Assembly: GCF_023516455.1 (NCBI RefSeq)
Contig: NZ_JAMGBA010000002.1
Location: 62,001 to 126,000, forward strand
Source of the DNA: Sphingomonas caseinilytica
GTDB lineage: Bacteria > Pseudomonadota > Alphaproteobacteria > Sphingomonadales > Sphingomonadaceae
Direction: 5' to 3'
Length of the DNA: 64,000 nt
Below, one piece after another: positions 36,316 through 45,324 of this stretch. The notes below the pieces were generated by a model, which made no database searches, was not told the DNA's origin, and was given only the letters and a program-made list of their open reading frames with translations. Made by a program: the position numbers and the translations under genes. Numbering within the stretch: position 1 is the first letter of the stretch; each line of letters opens with the position of its first letter.

Positions 36316-37064
36316 GCGAGAGCTTCCCCCGCAGCCTCTTCGAGCTGCTTCATCAGCGCCATGTGCGGGAAGGGGCCGTGGCTCACGCGAGCGACCCCGG
36401 TAGCGGCAACCTCCGCATTGGACGGGCAACCGGGGTAAGTCATGAAGTTCACCGGTATCGCTGACTCGTCGCAAAGGCGGCGCAGCAGGTCGAGGTCGCC
36501 CAGCATCGGCACGAAGAAGCCGCTCGCCCCCGCTTCCGCATAGGCCCGCCCCCTCGCGATCGCTTCGTCGAGCATGGCGCCGTCATGGGCTTCCTGTGGG
36601 ACCTTCAGGAACAGGTCGGTCCGGACGTTGATGAAGAAATCCGGCCCTACGGCTGCGCGAGCTGCCGCGATCCGCTGTGCCTGAACGTCGATCGAGTGCA
36701 ATCCTTCGCCGCCCACCACCTGATCTTCGAAATTGCAACCTACGACGCCCGTAGCGGCCAGCTCAGCAATGTTGCGAGCGCCCTCGTCGGCATCGTTCGA
36801 ATAGGCACCCTCGAAATCCACCGTGACCGGCAGGTCGACGCTTTCGGCAATCCGCCGGGCATTCGCAAGCGCGAACTCCATCGGAAGATTTTCACCGTCT
36901 CCGAACCCGTTTGCCATCGCGACTGAGGCGCTCCCAGTGGCGATCGCCTTCGCTCCCGCTTTTACGACTGCAAGTGCACTTCCAGCGTCCCAGATATTGA
37001 ACAGGACCAGCGGATCGCCCGAGACGTGTAGCGCGGCAAATCGCCGAAAAAGCTCATTGGCCAT
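36312..37064 (-). CDS. PEP mutase/isocitrate lyase superfamily enzyme (copy 2 of tandem pair)
   Basis: 250 residues from the ATG at 37064, preceded by GAGGAGAA. Superfamily marks are VDFEGAYS (about 81, metal/substrate Asp), CNFEDQVVGGEGLH (about 112) and RTDLFL (about 150). Relatives act on C-C or P-C bonds of small oxo-acids, e.g. 2-methylisocitrate lyase, oxaloacetase and phosphonopyruvate enzymes; the lyase K-K-C-G-H motif is not visible, so classical isocitrate cleavage is unlikely. Over half of the residues match the neighbouring gene at 37136-37888 by eye, so the two arose by tandem duplication. Confidence 0.8.
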   Translation of the reverse strand: MANELFRRFAALHVSGDPLVLFNIWDAGSALAVVKAGAKAIATGSASVAMANGFGDGENLPMEFALANARRIAESVDLPVTVDFEGAYSNDADEGARNIAELAATGVVGCNFEDQVVGGEGLHSIDVQAQRIAAARAAVGPDFFINVRTDLFLKVPQEAHDGAMLDEAIARGRAYAEAGASGFFVPMLGDLDLLRRLCDESAIPVNFMTYPGCPSNAEVAATGVARVSHGPFPHMALMKQLEEAAGEALA

Positions 37065-37135
37065 GATATTCTCCTCTGCGCCACGGCCTAGGGAGTGAAG
37101 TCCGCCTCGACTTCCTGAATCTTGCGGGCAACAGA

Positions 37136-37888
37136 TCAGGCGATGGCGGCGCGAGCTGCCTCTTCGAGCTGGGCCATCAGCGCGCGATGCGGAAATGGTC
37201 CATGGCTGATCCGCGCAACACCGGCCGCTGCCCATTCCGATTTGGGCGGAGCACCGGGGAAAGCAATGACGTTGAGCGGCAGCTGCACCTCCCGGACGAC
37301 GCGCTCGATCTGTCGCGGGTCTGCCAGCCGGGGAACGAAGAAGCCGCTGGCCCCCGCGCCCGCAAAGGCTTTGCCACGTTCGATGACCTCGTCGATCACC
37401 GCATCGCCATGATCGTCTGCCTTCAGGAACAGATCCGTGCGGGCGTTGATGAAGAAATCTTCGCCGACCGCGTCGCGAATTGCCCGGATGCGGCGGGCCT
37501 GAAGGTCGAGAGGGTGAATTCCCTCACCGCCGACCACCTGGTCTTCGAAATTGCAGCCGGCGGCCCCGCTCTCCTTGAGGTTCGCGACGTTTCGGCCGCC
37601 TTCCCCGGGATCGGTGGAATAGGCGCCTTCGAAATCGACTGAGAGAGGCAAAGGATCGATTGCCGCCACGATCCGGGATGCATTGGCGAATACATAGTCC
37701 AGCGGCACCTGGTGGGCATCGCCGAACCCGCTGGCATCACCGACCGGATGGCTGCCCGTCGCGAGTGCCTTGGCACCCGCCTTCACCACCGCCAGCGCGC
37801 TCCCGACATCCCAGATATTGTAGAGGATTACCGGGTCGCCCGGCACGTGCAGAGCGGCGAAAGTCTCGAACTTGCTCCGATCAGCCAT
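37136..37888 (-). CDS. PEP mutase/isocitrate lyase superfamily enzyme (copy 1 of tandem pair)
   Basis: 250 residues with the same layout as its downstream paralogue: VDFEGAYSTDPGEGG, CNFEDQVVGGEGIH, NARTDLFLKADD and the C-terminal GVARISHGPFPHRALM. It is the upstream copy; 71 bp separate its stop from the second copy's start, and a VOC gene lies 12 bp upstream on the same strand. The catalytic role is unknown. Differences between the copies cluster in ATGS(HPVGDASG) and in the region near residue 175, which may mean different substrates. Confidence 0.8.
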   Translation of the reverse strand: MADRSKFETFAALHVPGDPVILYNIWDVGSALAVVKAGAKALATGSHPVGDASGFGDAHQVPLDYVFANASRIVAAIDPLPLSVDFEGAYSTDPGEGGRNVANLKESGAAGCNFEDQVVGGEGIHPLDLQARRIRAIRDAVGEDFFINARTDLFLKADDHGDAVIDEVIERGKAFAGAGASGFFVPRLADPRQIERVVREVQLPLNVIAFPGAPPKSEWAAAGVARISHGPFPHRALMAQLEEAARAAIA

Positions 37889-37900
37889 GATCTACCTCGC

Positions 37901-38275
37901 TTATTCCGGCGCCGGGCCGAGCTGCTGCCAAAGTTCGACCTTCACGCCGTCGGGATCCATGATCCAGGCGAAGCGGCCATAATCCTCGTCCTGCCGCCCG
38001 AGGATCTCGATCCCCTTGCCCTCAAGGTCAGCGACCACGCCGTCGAGGTCGTCGACTCTAAGGTTGACCATGAACTCCTTGGCGCTCGGGCCGAAATAAT
38101 CGCTGTCGGCCTTGAACGGCGAGAACAGCGTGAAGCCTTCGGGATCGTCTTTCTTGAACGGGAACATCGCGCCCCATTCGCCTCCGATGCCGAGTGACTC
38201 CTGATACCAGGCGCGAGTCTTTTCCGGGTCCGCTACCTTGTAGAAGATGCCGCCAAGTCCCGTGATGCGCGCCAT
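37901..38275 (-). CDS. VOC-family protein
   Basis: 124 residues with a single vicinal-oxygen-chelate module: GGIFYKVADPEKTRAWYQESLGI at the start and WIMDPDGVKVELWQ at the end with the conserved metal-ligand Glu. The first strand has Phe-Tyr where classical glyoxalases have a His ligand, so metal chemistry may differ. It is transcribed ahead of the tandem PEP mutase-like genes and may belong to the same unit. Substrate unknown. Confidence 0.8.
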   Translation of the reverse strand: MARITGLGGIFYKVADPEKTRAWYQESLGIGGEWGAMFPFKKDDPEGFTLFSPFKADSDYFGPSAKEFMVNLRVDDLDGVVADLEGKGIEILGRQDEDYGRFAWIMDPDGVKVELWQQLGPAPE

Positions 38276-38293
38276 TTTCGCCCCCCTCGTTCG

Positions 38294-39097
38294 CTAGTGA
38301 ACGAACCTTGCCACCACGTCGCGATAGCTTCGTGACACTTTGACCTGCGCCCCTGAATCCAGCACCAGGAAGCACTCGCCATTGGTGTGCGGCTTGACCT
38401 GGCGCACGAGGTCCAGGTTGACGATGGTCGACCGGTGAACGCGCTGGAAGCGCCGCGGATCGAGCCGCTTTTCCAAGTCCTTCATGGTTTCGCGCAGGAT
38501 CAGCGTGTTGTCGCCCGTCTGGATGCACATATAGTCGCCGGCCGCGTCGATCCGCTCGATTGTATCGACGTCTACCCGGAAGATCTGACCCTGGTCGCGG
38601 ATGTTGATCATCTTTTCGAAGCGATTGGCGGCCGGCGCTTCGGGCATTGCCTCGGCAAGCTCTTCCGCTGCCTCCGGCGCATGCTCGGCCAGCGCCTCCT
38701 TAAGCTGCTTGACCTCCTCCGCGCCGCGCTTCTCCGCCAAACGCTGGCGAACCCGGTCCAAGGTCGATGCCAGCCGATCTTCTTCGACCGGCTTCATCAG
38801 ATAGTCGACCGCCTGGGCCTCGAACGCCCGCAGCGCATGTTCGTTGTAAGCGGTAACGAACACGAACAGCGGCGGCTCGACTTCCATCATCCCGGAAATG
38901 ACCGAGAAGCCGTCGAAACCCGGCATCTGGATGTCGAGGAAAACGAGGTCCGGCTTATGCGTCTTGATCGCCCGGATCGCCTCGCGGCCATTGGCTGCGG
39001 TGGCGACGATCTCCACGTCCTCATGCGCTTCGAGGCGCAGGCGAAGTCCCTGGGTCGCCAGGGGTTCGTCGTCAACGAGGATGGTGCGAATGGTCAT
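38294..39097 (-). CDS. LytTR-family response regulator
   Basis: 267 residues. The receiver domain (1-120) has the acidic pair D9-D10 and the phospho-acceptor Asp55 in LVFLDIQMPG. A Glu/Ala-rich linker (about 125-160) leads to a LytTR DNA-binding domain (about 165-267) with RVHRSTIVNLDLV. Such regulators bind direct repeats near target promoters. The start codon overlaps the sensor kinase stop by 4 nt, so both are made together. Target genes are not evident in the window. Confidence 0.93.
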   Translation of the reverse strand: MTIRTILVDDEPLATQGLRLRLEAHEDVEIVATAANGREAIRAIKTHKPDLVFLDIQMPGFDGFSVISGMMEVEPPLFVFVTAYNEHALRAFEAQAVDYLMKPVEEDRLASTLDRVRQRLAEKRGAEEVKQLKEALAEHAPEAAEELAEAMPEAPAANRFEKMINIRDQGQIFRVDVDTIERIDAAGDYMCIQTGDNTLILRETMKDLEKRLDPRRFQRVHRSTIVNLDLVRQVKPHTNGECFLVLDSGAQVKVSRSYRDVVARFVH

Positions 39098-40299
39098 GAA
39101 TGATCCCTTTGATCGGTTTCGAGCGGAAGTTCGACAATAACGCTAAAGCCCCCATGTTCGTTCGTTCGCGTGGAAAAACCATGTGCCGGACCGTACGCCT
39201 GCGCCAGGCGGTCCTGGATATTCGCAAGGCCGACGCCGGTCGATTGCGCATCGATCGGAGTGCCGCCAGGCCCTGGTCCACTGTCCGCCACTTCGATCCT
39301 CACTGCCTGCCCCTCACGCTGAGCGGTAATCCAGATGTCGGCCCCATGTTCCGCCGGCGTGACGGCATATTTGATCGCATTCTCGATCAGCGGCTGGAGG
39401 AGCAACGATGGTAGCCGCGCCCCGATCGTATCCCCGTCGATCTTGAAATGTGGGCGCAATCGATCCTCGAAGCGCATCTTTTCAATCTCGAGGTAGAGCT
39501 TCAGCGTCTCCACTTCCTGCACCAGCGTCACCTTCGCCGTCGGTTCATTGACCAACGTGTATCGAAGGAATGACGACAGCCGCGACAGCATCGCGTTGGC
39601 CCGTTCGGTCTGCTTCAACAGCACTAGAGTCGAAATGCTGTTCAGCGTGTTGAACAGGAAGTGCGGATTGAGCTGGTAGCGAAGCATCGCCAGCTGGGCC
39701 GTTGACGCTTGGCTTTCCAGCCTGGCGCGCTGGTCGATCTCCTCTTCCAGCAGCAGATAGTAATTGATCCCGTAGTAGAGCGCCGACCAGGCGGCGAGCA
39801 GCGAAAAGTCGAGGATGATCGCGCCTAGATATTCGACACCGACCGGCTTGGCGTCCGGCCTCAGGAACGTCGCATAGCTCCACGTCTCGATGAACGAGAA
39901 TGCCGCCGATGCGAGGATCACGGTGCCGAGACTGATGATCACCGTCCACATCGCGCGCATCGTGATCAGCCGGCGGTAGAGCGAGGCCATCAGCAGGGTC
40001 AGCGAATAGCCTGTCGCGGTCAGCAGAAGCGAGTGGACGACGAACATCGCGCCCATCGAATTGGCGAGCCCGGACAGCGAGCGGAGCATGAAATATCCGC
40101 TCCAGCCGATCGACTGAAGCACCCAGAACGCGCGGTTCTTGTCGTCGAAAAAGGGCCGATCCAGCCCGACCAGCGCCAGGATCGGGCGCGCCGGGCCCTT
40201 GCTGCGGCGGATCGGCGCCCGACCTTGAGCCGCGGCTTCCGCCAGGGCGCGAACGCTGTCGCTTGCAATGTCCGTCTGGTTGGTCACGGCACGATCCAT
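39094..40299 (-). CDS. LytS/YehU-type sensor histidine kinase
   Basis: 401 residues. After a ~50-residue cytoplasmic N-terminus come four to five membrane helices (about 55-185), then a His_kinase domain with LRYQLNPHFLFNTLNSIS (phospho-accepting His about residue 215) and an HATPase_c domain with NAIKYAV and DSGPGPGG motifs ending near residue 395. This domain order, without extracellular sensor, is typical of LytTR-coupled kinases. The stimulus is unknown. It is the first gene of the two-component operon. Confidence 0.92.
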   Translation of the reverse strand: MDRAVTNQTDIASDSVRALAEAAAQGRAPIRRSKGPARPILALVGLDRPFFDDKNRAFWVLQSIGWSGYFMLRSLSGLANSMGAMFVVHSLLLTATGYSLTLLMASLYRRLITMRAMWTVIISLGTVILASAAFSFIETWSYATFLRPDAKPVGVEYLGAIILDFSLLAAWSALYYGINYYLLLEEEIDQRARLESQASTAQLAMLRYQLNPHFLFNTLNSISTLVLLKQTERANAMLSRLSSFLRYTLVNEPTAKVTLVQEVETLKLYLEIEKMRFEDRLRPHFKIDGDTIGARLPSLLLQPLIENAIKYAVTPAEHGADIWITAQREGQAVRIEVADSGPGPGGTPIDAQSTGVGLANIQDRLAQAYGPAHGFSTRTNEHGGFSVIVELPLETDQRDHS

Positions 40300-40386
40300 T
40301 CAGCCGATATAGGCTGGCCGCCGCGATGCGCCTACCCTTGGCGTTCCCGTTGCCCGGTACTAGGCTGGCCCGCAAGGAGAGGCGAC

Positions 40387-40971
40387 ATGACAGAGCAGCG
40401 CGCCCAATTCAGCTCGATGAAGGAGGGAACGGCGGCCGACTGGTCGATCATCGGCTCCCATTTCATGGACTATGCCGCAGGTTTGCCCGACCGCGTGCTC
40501 ACGCATCTCAAGCTTCTCGACGGGGATTATGGCGGCTTCCCGGTCGACCGGCTTCAGCATTCGCTCCAGACCGCGACGAGGGCCCACCAGGCCGGTGAAA
40601 GCGAATCCTATGTCGTGATGGCCCTGCTCCACGACATCGGCGACACGCTCGGCAGCTACAATCATCCCGAAATCGCGGCAGCCATCCTGAAGCCATTCGT
40701 CGACGAGAAGCTCCATTGGATCTCGGAGCAGCATGGAATCTTCCAGGGCTATTATTTCTTCCACCACCTCGGAATGAACCGCGACATGCGTGAGGCGTTT
40801 CGAGGTCATGAGCATTTCGAGGATACGGCGCGCTTCTGTGAGCTCTACGACCAATCCGCCTTTGACCCGGCCTATGAAAACGCCCCGCTCGACTTCTTCG
40901 AGCCGATGGTCCGGCGGGTCTTTGCACGGCCGCTCAACACCCTCTACAAGGCCGTCGCCCAGCCAGCCTGA
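40387..40971 (+). CDS. HD-domain protein related to PhnZ-type diiron oxygenases
   Basis: 194 residues from the ATG at 40387 (GGAGAGG just upstream). Metal-ligand candidates are His in R-L-Q-H-S-L-Q-T-A, His-Asp in L-L-H-D-I-G-D, His in Y-N-H-P-E, His in S-E-Q-H-G and Asp in C-E-L-Y-D. This order matches PhnZ/COG4341 HD proteins. In PhnZ a Glu in D-Y-x-G-E is also required; here the same place reads D-Y-G-G-F, so the oxygenase chemistry is doubtful and a phosphohydrolase or different oxygenase role is possible. No phosphonate genes are nearby. Confidence 0.75.
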   Translation: MTEQRAQFSSMKEGTAADWSIIGSHFMDYAAGLPDRVLTHLKLLDGDYGGFPVDRLQHSLQTATRAHQAGESESYVVMALLHDIGDTLGSYNHPEIAAAILKPFVDEKLHWISEQHGIFQGYYFFHHLGMNRDMREAFRGHEHFEDTARFCELYDQSAFDPAYENAPLDFFEPMVRRVFARPLNTLYKAVAQPA

Positions 40972-41001
40972 GCCCCTATTTTTCCGGAGTGACCCGTTTC
41001 G

Positions 41002-42930
41002 ATGCGTTACCTGATTGCCGCCGTCGCGGCCCTTTGCCTCGCTTCCTGCCAAACCGAAACTTCGCCCCCGCCCGCGGGTCAGTCGGGACAGGTAGCGCCG
41101 ATTCTGGATTCGCCGGACGCGGTCGACGCAGCCAGCTACGCCAAGCCGCTTGAGGCGCGCGTCGCCAATGTCGATCTCGACCTGGCGCTGGATTTCGATG
41201 CGAAGAAGGTCAGCGGAACGGCCGCGCTCGACGTCATTGCCAAGTCCGGCGTGAAGCAGATCATCCTCGACAGCAAGGGCCTCGAAATTGCCGAAGTGAA
41301 GGATTCGGAAGGCAATTCGCTCAAATGGGCGCTTGGCCCCGCCGATCCCAGCAAGGGTTCACCGCTAACCATCGACCTGCCTGGCGACGGCAAGCAACGG
41401 ATCATCATCAGCTATAGTTCGAAGCCGGACGCCGCCGCCCTCCAGTGGCTGAGCCCCGAACAGACGGCCGGAAAGAAGCATCCCTACCTGTTGAGCCAGG
41501 GCCAGCCGACGCTCAACCGGACCTGGATCCCGACGCAGGACAGCCCTGGTATCCGCCAGACCTGGAGCGCAACGGTCACCGCGCCCGAGCCTCTGAAAGT
41601 CGTCATGTCGGGCGAACGGCTGACGCCGGACGGGGAGCCCGCGGGCGACGGCCGCCGAGCCTATCGATTCAAGATGGACAAGCCGGTGGCCCCCTATCTG
41701 ATCGCCATCGCGGCGGGCGACCTTGCCTTCCGCGAGCTTGGGCCGCGCACCGGCGTCTGGACGGAGCCGGTTATGCTCGACCGCGCAGCCGCCGAACTGA
41801 CCGACACGGAGAAAATGGTCGAAGCTGCGGAGAAGCTTTACGGCCCGTACCGCTGGGGCCGCTACGACGTGATCGTCCTTCCCCCCTCCTTCCCCTATGG
41901 CGGAATGGAGAATCCGACCCTCACTTTCCTGACCCCGACCTTCATCGCCGGCGACAAGAGCCTGGTTGGCCTCGTCGCCCATGAGCTGGCGCACAGCTGG
42001 TCGGGCAATTTGGTGACCAATGCCACCTGGGCCGACAGCTGGCTCAACGAGGGCTTCACCTCCTATTTCGAAAACCGGATCATGGAGGCGATCTACGGCC
42101 CGAAGCGCGCTTCGCAGGAAGCGGCGCTGAGCTTCGACGAGATGACAAAGTCGCTGGAAGAAGAGGGAGCCACCGGCCCCAACACCCGCCTGCACCTGCA
42201 GCCGTCCGAAGCCAACCCTGACGGCGGATCGGGCGGCATCGTCTATGACAAGGGAGCGATTTTCCTCAGGACATTGGAGAAGCTGGTCGGGCGCGATCGC
42301 TTCGATGCTTGGCTCAAATCCTATTTCGACCGCTACGCGTTCCAGCCGATGACGTCGGCCAAATTCCTGGCCGATTTCCGCGAAAATCTGGTGAAAGGCG
42401 ACAAGGCGCTGGAAGACAAGCTGATGCTTGATCAATGGGTCTATGAACCCGGTCTTCCAACCAATGTCGCGCGCCCGGATCCGGCGGCATTCGCCGACGT
42501 CGACAAGGCTGTTGCCGCCTTCGCTGCCGGTGGCCCCGCACCAGCCGAATTCGCAAACTGGACGACGGCAGAGAAGCTCCGCTTCGTCAATCGCATCCCC
42601 CGCAAGCTTGAATCGGCCCGGCTCGATGAGCTCAACGGCAAGCTCGGGCTAAACGGTGCCGGCAACAATGAGGTGTTGTTCGCCTGGCTCGATCTGGCAG
42701 TTGGCAACCGTTACCAGCCTGCCGTGCCGGCGCTGGAACGGTTCCTGACGGAGCAAGGCCGGCGCAAATTCGTTCGACCGCTGATCACCGCTCTTGCAAA
42801 GGACAGCGAATGGGGCCGCCCGATCGCTGCCCGAATTTACGCCAAGGCGCGGCCATCCTACCATTCGGTGACCTCGAGCGATCTCGACAAATTGGGGCTG
42901 GTCCCGGCAGCGAAATCGGCAAAGCTTTAA
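41002..42930 (+). CDS. M1-family metallopeptidase (leukotriene A4 hydrolase-like), lipoprotein
   Basis: 642 residues with a lipoprotein signal (MRYLIAAVAALCLASC). The N-terminal beta domain (about 45-230) is followed by the catalytic domain: PYGGMENPT (about 301) for substrate N-terminus recognition, H-E-L-A-H-S-W-S-G-N (about 328) and W-L-N-E-G-F-T-S-Y for zinc binding, and a helical C-terminal domain (about 480-640). Family members remove N-terminal residues from peptides. The signal suggests a membrane-attached periplasmic aminopeptidase. It stands alone between an HD-domain gene and a c-di-GMP gene. Confidence 0.93.
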   Translation: MRYLIAAVAALCLASCQTETSPPPAGQSGQVAPILDSPDAVDAASYAKPLEARVANVDLDLALDFDAKKVSGTAALDVIAKSGVKQIILDSKGLEIAEVKDSEGNSLKWALGPADPSKGSPLTIDLPGDGKQRIIISYSSKPDAAALQWLSPEQTAGKKHPYLLSQGQPTLNRTWIPTQDSPGIRQTWSATVTAPEPLKVVMSGERLTPDGEPAGDGRRAYRFKMDKPVAPYLIAIAAGDLAFRELGPRTGVWTEPVMLDRAAAELTDTEKMVEAAEKLYGPYRWGRYDVIVLPPSFPYGGMENPTLTFLTPTFIAGDKSLVGLVAHELAHSWSGNLVTNATWADSWLNEGFTSYFENRIMEAIYGPKRASQEAALSFDEMTKSLEEEGATGPNTRLHLQPSEANPDGGSGGIVYDKGAIFLRTLEKLVGRDRFDAWLKSYFDRYAFQPMTSAKFLADFRENLVKGDKALEDKLMLDQWVYEPGLPTNVARPDPAAFADVDKAVAAFAAGGPAPAEFANWTTAEKLRFVNRIPRKLESARLDELNGKLGLNGAGNNEVLFAWLDLAVGNRYQPAVPALERFLTEQGRRKFVRPLITALAKDSEWGRPIAARIYAKARPSYHSVTSSDLDKLGLVPAAKSAKL

Positions 42931-42987
42931 CCGCGAAGTAACCCAATTCGGCCTATCTGTTGGCGTCCAACCCAACGGAAAGACCGG

Positions 42988-45324
42988 ATGTACGAGGCAC
43001 CTGACCGTTATAAGCGTATGATTTCAGCGCGCCTGCCCGATGGCGAATCGCTGGGTGTCACGTCGCAAGCCGCGGATGAAGGAAGCAGCCCGCTTCGCGA
43101 TGCACAGCTGATTGCGCGCGGCCAATTCGCACCGTTTTTCGCCGCCGTGAACAGCATCGCCGCCATTTTCATGGCCATGATCCTCTTTGGCCATGTCCCT
43201 TCCAGCTATTTGGGCGGATGGGCCTTGGCGGTCGTCGTCACGAATCTCGGCGCGATGCAGCTGGCGCGGACACAAGCCGTCACGCATGTCGGCCGTTCCG
43301 GTCGGAAGGTTCCGAAATGGCAGATGGTCGGCGACATCTCTCTGCGCGGCCTCGTTTGGATATCGCTTCCGGTCCTCAGCTTCGCAACGCTGGAACCGCA
43401 GAGCCAGGCCGTTGCGGCGACGCTGATCGCGGGCCTCGGCATCGCGGCGCTCGGACTGGTGGTTGTCCCGGCCTGCGTCACGGCATGGATGGCAATCTTC
43501 ACCGGCGCGCTCTGTTATTCGCTGCTGGTGGCCGGCAATTCGCTACCGTTCAACACGGTATTGGCAATCATCTTCACGTTAGGTGTCGCGGTCGTCGGGG
43601 TCCTTACGGTCGCACGCTGGGCCTTTGGCCAGCTTAAGACCAACGCGGATTTCGGCTCTCAGTCGGAAAGCGCGAGCCTGTTGCTGCAGGAATATGAGCA
43701 GCGCGGCGTGGGCTGGCTTTGGCAAGTCGATGGCGAGAATCGCGTCACCTACATTTCAAGCCGAATGACGGCCCTTCTGGGCCGTCCGGCAAGCGCGCTG
43801 CTGGGACACTCGATGCCGTCGCTCTTGGGCGGCCACGCGGAACTCGGCCGTGTACTGCTGCAGAAGCAGCCCTTCTCAAACCTGGAGATGGAGCTTCAGA
43901 CGGCACGCGGCGCCCGCTGGATCTCGATCGCTGGCGACCCGATCGTCGACACCGCCGGCCGTTTCGAAGGATTTCGCGGAGTCGGCAGCGATATCACGGA
44001 GATCCGCCAGACCCAGGAACGGCTGACCCACCTTGCCAATATGGACGTGCTGTCCGGGCTGCCGAATCGCGGCCGCGTGCGTCAGCTGCTTGGCGAGGCG
44101 CTCCGCCAGGCGACGGTCGGCAATGTACCGTGCGCCATCATGTTCCTCGACCTCGACGGCTTCAAGCCGGTCAACGACACCTTCGGCCATCCGAAGGGTG
44201 ACGCAGTGCTGCAGGCCGTTGCCAAGCGCTTGTGCGACCAGGTCGGGCCCGACGGCCATGTCGGCCGCATGGGCGGCGACGAATTCGCGATTGTGATCGC
44301 CGATGCCCAATCGCGCCACAAGGTGGAGCAGCTGGCCGAAGGGATCATCAACGCGATCAAAGAACCCTATATGATCGACCAGACCGAAATTCGGATCGGC
44401 GTGTCGATCGGGTGCGCATTTGGTCCGATTGACGGCGCGACCGTCGACGACCTTATCCTGAAGGCCGACCTTGCGCTGTACGAAGCCAAGGGTGCCGGCC
44501 GCGGCGTCGCCAAATATTTCTCCTCGGAGCTGCAGACCGAGCAGGACGACCGCGTTCGCCTGGAGACCGACCTTCGCGGGGCGATCGCTTCCAAGCAGTT
44601 CCACCTCGTCTTCCAGCCGCTCGTCAGCGCCAAGACCCAGAAGCTGGTCGGTTTCGAAGCGCTCATCCGCTGGAATCACCCGCAGCGCGGCTTCGTCCCG
44701 CCGAACGTCTTTATTCCGGTCGCTGAGGAAGCCGGCCTGATGCCGGTGATCGGCGAATGGGTGATCGAGGAAGCGATCCGCGCGGCCGCGACCTGGCCCG
44801 AACCGATCACAGTCGCGCTCAACGTCAGCCCGAAGCAGATCGTCCTGCCGTCGCTTCCCAACGTCGTCAGCCAGGCCCTCGGCCGCTACAAGCTGCCGGC
44901 CAACCGGCTGGAACTGGAAGTCACCGAAGGCGTGTTCCTTGGTGGCGAAGGCGCGACGCTCGACGTGCTGAAGCGCCTCAGGGCACTAGGCGTGGGCATC
45001 GCCCTCGACGACTTCGGCACCGGCTATTCGTCCATCGGCTATTTGAACAAGGCCGTGTTCCACAAGCTGAAGATCGATGGCAGCTTCGTCCGCGAGGCGG
45101 GGTCCCGGCAGGAAAATGTCGCCATCATCCAGTCGATCGTCCAGCTGGCGAAAAGCTTCCGAATGTCGGTAACGGCCGAGGGCGTTGAAACCGCCGAGGA
45201 TTTCGAACGCATGCGCGAACTCGGCTGCGATACGATCCAGGGCTATTTGTTCGGACGCCCGCTCAGCTACGAGCGAGCCAACCAGATGGTGCTCGGGCTC
45301 GGCGCCAAGCGCATGGCCGGCTAA
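42988..45324 (+). CDS. GGDEF-EAL cyclic-di-GMP protein with membrane and PAS-like domains
   Basis: 778 residues: about six membrane helices (45-215), a PAS-like domain (about 230-345), GGDEF (about 355-505) and EAL (about 520-775). The cyclase motif is intact (G-G-D-E-F, 429-433). The phosphodiesterase motifs are also intact: E-A-L (557-559), N-V-S, E-V-T-E, D-D-F-G-T-G-Y-S, K-I-D and A-E-G-V-E-T. Both activities could be present, or one may be regulatory. c-di-GMP commonly controls LapG-type adhesin release, but this protein lacks the periplasmic domain of LapD, so a link to the adhesin locus is only a possibility. Its stop overlaps the convergent gene by 4 nt. Confidence 0.93.
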   Translation: MYEAPDRYKRMISARLPDGESLGVTSQAADEGSSPLRDAQLIARGQFAPFFAAVNSIAAIFMAMILFGHVPSSYLGGWALAVVVTNLGAMQLARTQAVTHVGRSGRKVPKWQMVGDISLRGLVWISLPVLSFATLEPQSQAVAATLIAGLGIAALGLVVVPACVTAWMAIFTGALCYSLLVAGNSLPFNTVLAIIFTLGVAVVGVLTVARWAFGQLKTNADFGSQSESASLLLQEYEQRGVGWLWQVDGENRVTYISSRMTALLGRPASALLGHSMPSLLGGHAELGRVLLQKQPFSNLEMELQTARGARWISIAGDPIVDTAGRFEGFRGVGSDITEIRQTQERLTHLANMDVLSGLPNRGRVRQLLGEALRQATVGNVPCAIMFLDLDGFKPVNDTFGHPKGDAVLQAVAKRLCDQVGPDGHVGRMGGDEFAIVIADAQSRHKVEQLAEGIINAIKEPYMIDQTEIRIGVSIGCAFGPIDGATVDDLILKADLALYEAKGAGRGVAKYFSSELQTEQDDRVRLETDLRGAIASKQFHLVFQPLVSAKTQKLVGFEALIRWNHPQRGFVPPNVFIPVAEEAGLMPVIGEWVIEEAIRAAATWPEPITVALNVSPKQIVLPSLPNVVSQALGRYKLPANRLELEVTEGVFLGGEGATLDVLKRLRALGVGIALDDFGTGYSSIGYLNKAVFHKLKIDGSFVREAGSRQENVAIIQSIVQLAKSFRMSVTAEGVETAEDFERMRELGCDTIQGYLFGRPLSYERANQMVLGLGAKRMAG

